A stretch of DNA of 64,000 nt from Macropodus opercularis (lineage: Eukaryota > Chordata > Actinopteri > Anabantiformes > Osphronemidae): the NCBI GenBank assembly GCA_030770545.1, contig CM061107.1:191001-255000 (forward strand). The letters are read 5' to 3'. The translations under genes were made by a program, and so were the position numbers. Within the stretch, counting starts at the first letter, position 1. Each line of letters begins with the position of its first letter. Shown in pieces: positions 36,141-64,000 of this stretch. Under the pieces are notes generated by a model. The model did no database searches, had not been told where the DNA came from, and saw nothing but the letters and a program-made list of their open reading frames with translations.

Positions 36141-37492
36141 AGCGCTGAGAAACAACCAAAGACAGAACGTTTCCGAGTGAAACCCAGCCAACACAGAGAA
36201 ACACAAGACGAATCTGACGTCCAGCAGAACCAGAACATGTGGACTCGACTTGACCTTCACTTTAAAAGCTACTACATGTTTTGTTGGAAGCTCCGTCTTG
36301 TCGTTGATAAACTATGTCTTGAAAGAAAGTGAAGCGTTTCAGAAGAGACTGATCGTCGGTGAATCGGGTCCTGCTGTGACAGAGGTTCTGGACCAACACC
36401 AGCTGCCATTTCACGGATGTAAGCATTTGACAAGAAACGACACCAGCACAGAGGAAAATCTCTGGTTTTACATTCAAACATGTATGTGTGTTTTCTGTCC
36501 TGATGCTCAAAACGAGAGGATTCTTGATTCTTATTAGTGGTGGTGGTGGTAGAATGATGATGAGATCATACAGTCATACATATTTTTAGTCAAATTACTA
36601 GAAACCCAAAATGAAGAAATGCTGTGAGTTTGTAGATGAACTCAGTATGAAGCAACGAGGTAATAATTACTGTTACTGAGCCGTGGGTTTCACCTTCACC
36701 CTCCCGGGCGTTTGCTCCGGATGTTTGTTCACGGTGTGTGTTTCACTGCTGTGTGTTCAGATGCAGAGCACACGTTTACCCACTGTGGGATTTATAAGCG
36801 TTCACTTTGTGAAAGTCCACAAGCTCCTGATGCAGAGACGTCCCAGACCATCAGAGGACACGTCAGAGGATGCAGGTTTGGACATCTGGAGCTGCCAGTC
36901 AAGCCTGAATTCATTAACCTCCCCTGTTCATTCATTAAAGACACGTCAGGTTCAATTAGGAGCAATTAAAGAGCTGGGATCATTTTAATTGACCCAGATC
37001 AGAAGCTCTGTTGTCGTCACAAAGACCTCGCAGAGGACGGTGGTTCATTTATGTACAACGCCAACAATCTGCCACACCAGGCGACTATATGTAGAATGGG
37101 AGGCAGAACCACGCTCCTCTGCTGGGGAACCAGGTCCAGTTCTGGTTCAGATGTCCGCTCTCCTTTCCTGAAGGTCAGCTGGGTTCTTTGTGTTCTCTTG
37201 TCTCTGTCCTCAGGTCATCATCAGACTCAGATCTGTCAGTTGCTGGTCCAACCGACCTGCTGTGTTCTGTTGCTGCCTGGTGTCGTGCCCCATGTGGGAT
37301 GTGTCTGAGGATGTTTTCTATATAGTTGCACGTTTGAATTCTGTAACGTCTGAAACCTATTAAGGGGCCTTGAGATGAAATAAACTGAATGAAACTGTCC
37401 ATACGCAGAGATTCGTCATCTCCAGGTCAGACCTGGTTTGTTGATCATCCTGAGCTGGGGCCATGTAGGATGAAGCAAATGGTTCATTCATT

Positions 37493-37660
37493 CATTCATC
37501 TTCTCCCACGTCCTCCCGTGGGGTGAGCTGCAGTCTGTCCCAGGTCTATGGGCGAGAGGCAGGTTCACCCTGGGCCACACACTCACACCTACGATCAAAG
37601 CGGAGTTTCCCCATCAGTCTTTGGACTGTGGGGGGAGGCCGGACAGAGACAGGTTCATGA
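37493..37660 (+). repeat. Interspersed teleost repeat copy
   Basis: Contains the order CTGTCCCAGGTCTATGGGCG, GGTTCACCCTGGGCCACACA, TCACACCTACGATCAAAG and CTTTGGACTGTGGGGGGAGG. This parallels the very common fish repeat with CACCCTGGACAGG, CACACCTACGG and TTTTGGACTGTGGGAGGAAG. It is the same broad family as the fragment at 10800-10960, in the opposite orientation. No open frame. Confidence 0.6.
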
Positions 37661-38695
37661 TGTTGATTCTTAAATATCATTTTCATTCAAATTGATCAAA
37701 GTAAACAACACGATACATCACAATACTGTTACTGCAGTTGTGTGAAAGTGCATCAAATCCTCCTTTATTCTGTTGATGAGGAGGAAATCGGGACGTGTTT
37801 CCTCTTGGTGTCGCTCTTTCCTCGCTCGCCCCTCTCTCTGCTGGGACAGAGGGAATTCCCTCAACTGGGACGACTGGAAATCTCTGTGCAGCACACACAC
37901 AGAATGTGAAAGTGTTTTTCTGTTTGGAGCTGAAGGTCGACGCTTTGTTTCCTCTCATTTTATTTTCATTTTTCTGCTTTTTCAAAGAACCTGCAGCGAC
38001 TCAGAAAACAGAGTCGCATTAGACAACAAGAAAAAACATGAGAAAAACGCAGCAGAGGAAACAAAATGGAGTCGCAGAACGGGCTAAAATAAAATCACAG
38101 TACAGTGGGAACAATACATTAGAAAATGAATCAGCCAAACCAAAGATTCAAGTAAAACACCAGAGAAAAGAAGATGAGCAGGAAGCAGAAGAAGCAAACG
38201 AACTCAAAAACCTAAAGCTAGAGCTGAACAAATGACCAACTAGGAAAAAGCAAATGGAGGTTGCTGGACGTGGCTGAAGTTGAGTCTGTGATGTCATGAC
38301 TCTGATGAGACGGAAACGGACGGAAGGCTAACTTCTGGTACAGTTCACGTAAAATGCAGCTTCCAGCTGCTGATGCTGAACATGGTAAACGATCTGCTGT
38401 CGTTCTGCTGGGACTCATTTTAAAGCTGATTTACTTCTGGCACAAGCTTCACACTGAGGCCGACCGAGATCTTCATTATCGGCCCAACATGAACGTTGCA
38501 GTTTGGCCCAGGAGAAAAGATGGCGTCAGCAGAGTCCGACAGAGTCAGACTCTGAATTATTTCACTTCTGGTTTGACTTCAGTTCATCTGTTGGTGAAAC
38601 TGATAATAGAGAAATCAGAGAGAAGCAGGTTTATCTGATCTCGACACCTGTTTCAGACCTAAACCCTGATCTTACACGAGTTTAAAATGAGTCAG

Positions 38696-38696
<1 letters not shown>

Positions 38697-38731
<35 letters not shown>

Positions 38732-38822
38732 CAGAGACAGACGCACCATCTGACTTTGCCGTGACATCTGGGAAACCCACCAGCGAGCTGCCATGAACGT
38801 TGATGTCGCTATTTAAATGCAA

Positions 38823-38853
<31 letters not shown>
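38697..38853 (+). repeat. Two (TG)n microsatellites flanking a unique 93-bp block
   Basis: Pure TG runs at 38697-38730 and 38824-38853. The block between them contains ATTTAAATGCAAAT, with a perfect POU octamer ATGCAAAT at 38817-38824. Confidence 0.9.
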
Positions 38854-38855
<2 letters not shown>

Positions 38856-40070
38856 ACACTCACACAAAGGGAAACACACACAACAAAGGCAGCTTCTTTA
38901 ATACACACAGTCTTTTGACAAAAAATGTATTTCTAATCATTCAAAGTAAAAAAAGTTTATTTCTTTTTAGTCTCATCCGTAGAAAACAAAATAAAATCAG
39001 TTTGAGTTATTCAAAGAAATGAAGCAGAGTTTGTTTGCAGGACTAATCACCTCCGGTTTACTGATGTTTATCATCTTAACATTTACTTGTACATTTGTTG
39101 TTTTAATTATTTATGAATAAAGTGATACAATTGTCAGTTTGACTTTTCATGTCCATCAGAAAATCCAGCCTCACCTCATTTACACAGTGTTTGAATAAAC
39201 GCCTCAGGTGAGACACAGCAGGTGGGAATTGAATCTGCGCGTCGTCCTTCTCGCGGAGGCTCGATTTTAAGGCTGCAGCTACTGAGGGAACGAAAAGAGG
39301 AAACAGTCAGATAACGAATCTGCATCCACGTGTAAAACAAGAGTGGAGCAAGGCGTCCGTGTGGATGGATCCCCTTTACAGCAGCAGCTCGACGTAACCG
39401 AGTTCCTGCGCATGTAAATGAGATCGAACAGCAGCTGCAGCTCAGCCCTTAAATAAGACACAACCTAATAAAAACGCGTCACTTTGCACGATGGTGATTT
39501 ACTCTGCACGTCTTCACCCCGATAACTAAATAAACACATTCTTTCTGCGCGCTGATAACGTGAACCAGTAATAAGTTTCAACACTCGAGTGTGAGACTGA
39601 GAAAAATGTTGTGACTGAACATCACGCTCATGATGATTTTAATGCATTATTTCTATTATTATATGACATTATTTATATGATCATTTCTACGATATGTATT
39701 ACTGGTGAATTAATTACAACTGAACTGTCACTGACAGATTCTTATTTTTTGACCACACAAGGAAAATGTGAAATTATGAAATGACGCACAATTAAAAAAC
39801 AAAAAAAACGCATTTCACATGTGACATTTAAAGAAGAAACAAAGTGAGTTTATTCAAAATGAAAATAATAAAGAAATAATAAAAAAGTCTTATGTGAAGT
39901 GAAGATAAAACATGTTTCAATATTAACCAGACATGGAATCAAATGAGTGTGTGTGGGGTCATGACTGGACTCCCCCGAACCAGATTACTGCTGCCCACCC
40001 TCCTCACATCCCCCACTAACTCATCCATCCATTTAGATTGAATTATCATAGTTTAACCATAGACCTCAAG

Positions 40071-40071
<1 letters not shown>

Positions 40072-40101
<30 letters not shown>

Positions 40102-40102
40102 G
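40072..40102 (+). repeat. (TTA)n microsatellite
   Basis: About ten uninterrupted TTA triplets. Confidence 0.95.
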
Positions 40103-40844
40103 ACATTCGCTCACCTCGTCCTCCAACTTTGCTGGAAAAAATCTCTGCCTTTCTCTTCGTCCTCTTTTTCCTCCTCTTTGTCTTCTTCCTTTCTTCCTTA
40201 TTTATGTTTCTTTGTTGCTGTCATGCAGAAAATAACATGTCTCCTTTCTTCCTAATCATCATCTTTGTCTTCAGTTTACCAGTGGTGTGTGTCCATCCTG
40301 TCTCTTCCTCCTCGTCTCTTTCCTGCTGCTCATTGTTGCAGCCTGGTCTTGGTCCACCCCTCGGAGCCTCAGAGGCCTTCGTTCCCAGAAGACAGTAGAG
40401 CTGAAGCTCTGAAAACCAGCCTCACTTCCTGTCTGACAGTCCAACGCTTGCAGAAACTTAAGGTCAGTTGAATAGTTGCTAACGTTACGTTGGACTGTTT
40501 TGGGTCTGGTTCAGGGACTCAGCTTTAGGAAACATGCTTTAAGTGAGCTGCACCAGATCTTGGACATAAATTGGACTCTGCAGGTTTTGTAACGAGGCGC
40601 ATCCAACCAGACTGTGACTCTCGGACCGGTTCTGATTCTGATTCTGATTGGTTGATGGTGCTCACACATTCATGTTCATGGATCTGCTGGAATTTCACAC
40701 ATTCTACTGGCCCCAGCTGCTGGTTTGTGGTCTTTGCGTCTGGACTGAGACTCATTATGCTGTAGAGGTTCTGGATGAAACCAGGAACCAAACCAGTCCC
40801 TCTTACTGGAGAGCGGAGGGGGTGGGGGTGACTGCCCCGGGTTC

Positions 40845-41656
40845 TCTTTCTCTCGCTCTCTCTCTCTCTGGTTGGTGGTTGGAGCTCCCGCCTCCTGTCC
40901 TCTTCTCTCCTCCCTCTCTTTATCTCTCCCTCCTTTTCTCTGTCCCCCTCACAAACTCTCTTACCTCTTTTCTCCTTATATGGCTGGAGCCCGCCCCCCG
41001 CTGTGATGTCACGGGCTCTAAGGAAGACCCGTGGGGTTTTTGGGTTTTGGCGTCCAGTCCTGTGGGGCCGCAGGGCTGAGAGTTTCTCCTCCGCTCCTCA
41101 TCCCTCCATCATCGTCTCTTCCTCTCTTTGGGGAAAAGAAAAAAGACACTTTGCTCGCGCTCGATTTGCCGTTCGGACCCGGCTCTGTTTTCTCATCCTC
41201 TGAGGATTTTACTTCTCTTTTCCCTTTTTTCTTCCAATTCCATCTGTCCTTCACGCTGGCTTCCAACATGATGCCCAAGACTAAGAACCTTTAAAACTTT
41301 TCAAAATAAAAACATAGGCATTGGAGATTCTTCTGACCAGAGTAAAAAGTTGAATGAAAACAGACAAAAAGTTGTGCAGAAGAATAAAAGTCCTGCTCCA
41401 GCTCATCCTGAGCATCTTTTTTCTTTCTTCTTCCTTCCTCTGCCTCTTTGGCCTCTTTTTATTTCCTCCTTGTCTGACTTTGAGGTTTTTGACGTTGGTG
41501 AAGGATCCATTAAAGAACCACAAGCCTCCGTCCATGTTGTTCCGTTACAGTTTCTGCAAGATTTTGCTTTAGATTTTTTCTTCTACTTCTTGCTTTACTT
41601 TCGTGCTCGCGCAGCAGCGGCGGCGGCGGCGAAGGTCTGAGCATCGGGCCCCAGTG
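40845..41656 (+). promoter_or_regulatory. ebf3 promoter and 5' UTR
   Basis: A pyrimidine-rich flank leads to a compact cluster: CArG box CCTTATATGG (40974-40983), GC box CCCGCCCCCCGC (about 40990-41001), and TGATGTCA (41004-41011), a CRE/AP-1 variant. The same TTATATGG could serve as a weak TATA. A long leader follows, rich in T/C tracts, with (CGG)4 near 41616. An upstream ORF of eight codons (41268-41294) and a longer one (from 41354, 72 codons) lie ahead of the ebf3 ATG, if the leader is unspliced. The start site is inferred. Confidence 0.5.
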
Positions 41657-62977
<21,321 letters not shown>

Positions 62978-64000
62978 GTACGGCAACACACAGACACACA
63001 CTCAGACAAACGGGCAATAAGTGATTACTATAGTGTGGTTTCCATCAGTCTGGGTTCTGGGCGACTGCTCAGAGTCTTGATAATCATCAGCTGCATGTAC
63101 TGATGTTTAACTTGTGTGTGTGCTGACACAAACTGAGGCTCCATCTTCAGCAGAATACACACAGAGGTTCCAGGTTTCTAATAAACTTTTAGAACATCAC
63201 CAGTGCATAAAACAGCACAAAGTTAGAGTTTAAGACCTTCGCAAATGTAGAGCAAACCCCACTGAGCAGCACCAGGAGGCTGAGGAGAGGAAGGACCTCC
63301 AGCAGAACCAGGCTCAGGAGAACAGAGGCAAAAGAAGCACACGCTGCATATTCAGGTTTCATCTACGGAAGAAGACACGAAACAAAACAACGATAGATCA
63401 TCTTAGAGGAAACACAGGCAGCTTGTTGCTGAACACAAGGGTCTTCACACTTTAGGACATGGAGGGACTTTATCTCCGGCAGCTCTGATGTGAACTGACG
63501 CGCTGTTAGCTCCATAACAAAAACCTCGTCCCACCACGTCTTTAATAATTCATCTCTAATGCTTTTATCCAGTTACCCACGATGCCTTGCACTCGACGTG
63601 CAGCAGAACGACAGAAGTCTAATAACGGTGCTGATGTTTGACTGAACGTCTCATTGATTTACACTCGACTGTGTTTACACGTTCACCAGCGCAGCAGCAC
63701 AGTTCACTAAGGTTCATGTGTTTACACAGACTGAGAGGTTCTGAAATAACTGGTCCAAACTGATGGACCCACTTCACAGCAACCAGAACAATAACCTGTA
63801 GGCAGGTTTGTCCTGCCGGGAAACGTGACGAACATGTTGTCAGGTCAACAGACTTGACCTTCGCACGCTGTTCTTTTAACAGTGACTCCAACCAGAACTA
63901 GATCCAACCAGAACCTAATCAAACTGAACCTGATCCAACCAGAACTAGATCCAATACGTCCAATATGTCTCAGTGAGTTCTTAGACTGACAGATATGAGA
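62978..64000 (+). other. ebf3 intron 10, partial
   Basis: No further ebf3 exon is visible before the window edge. A short imperfect tandem built on CCAACCAGAACTAGAT occupies about 63889-63952. Nothing else is recognised. Confidence 0.6.
63889..63952 (+). repeat. Short imperfect tandem repeat
   Basis: CCAACCAGAAC occurs three times in about 60 bp (two followed by TAGAT), with a diverged copy between. It lies in ebf3 intron 10. Confidence 0.6.

Larger units (their letters stand above)
35361..40840. other. Intergenic region between syde1 and ebf3 (divergent)
   Basis: 5.5 kb upstream of both genes. It includes a tRNA-like fragment (36085-36140), an interspersed repeat (37493-37660), two TG microsatellites flanking a roughly 90-bp unique block with an octamer motif (38697-38853), and a TTA microsatellite (40072-40102). 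No supported coding exon. It probably houses upstream regulatory DNA of ebf3, but the sequence alone does not show which parts. Confidence 0.45.

Overview
The window is nuclear DNA from a ray-finned fish, most likely a percomorph teleost. The genes are intron-containing vertebrate families with short GT-AG introns. CA/TG microsatellites and fragments of widespread teleost repeats are scattered between them. There is no prokaryotic, phage or CRISPR content. Most long open frames are not genes. I built the models by hand from homology plus splice sites. In all four genes whose coding region is complete here, the exon lengths sum to a multiple of three: racgap1-like 1734 nt, dpysl4 1719 nt, ppp1r3c 1038 nt and syde1 2895 nt.

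Layout: (1) 1-2211 (+), the last nine exons of a JAKMIP gene, probably jakmip3. (2) 5001-9990 (-), a divergent RACGAP1-like gene (577 aa) with a leader exon near 10518. Its large intron 2 carries a probable hAT-type non-autonomous element. (3) 13504-17563 (-), dpysl4 (CRMP family, 572 aa), plus an alternative long N-terminal exon at 18332-18586. (4) 23043-25429 (-), a ppp1r3c-like glycogen-targeting subunit of PP1 whose start codon sits in a 14-nt coding first exon. (5) 27431-35083 (-), syde1, a synaptic C2-RhoGAP (964 aa). (6) From the promoter near 40.9 kb to the right edge (+), the first ten coding exons of the transcription factor ebf3, which continues past 64000. jakmip3, dpysl4 and ebf3 match the human 10q26 neighbourhood. 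racgap1-like, ppp1r3c and syde1 have human relatives at 12q13, 10q23 and 19p13.

Four of the six genes have nervous-system roles (jakmip, dpysl4, syde1, ebf3), and two encode RhoGAPs. There is no operon-like relationship: each gene has its own promoter region.

The most striking feature is in ebf3 intron 8. A minisatellite of exactly 22-bp units runs for 200 repeat steps (56705-61117) with no net length change. It has higher-order structure at 20 units (440 bp) and 69 units (1518 bp), and it stops about 50 nt before the IPT/TIG exon. On the ebf3 transcript strand every unit is a UUCUCUCU-type pyrimidine tract, and the array is preceded by long CA and UG tracts. Other items of interest are RFX X-boxes and homeodomain-site clusters in ebf3 introns, a CArG/CRE-like/GC-box cluster at the ebf3 promoter, a GC-AG intron and a lost Aurora-site serine in the racgap1-like gene, and the dpysl4 long-isoform exon.
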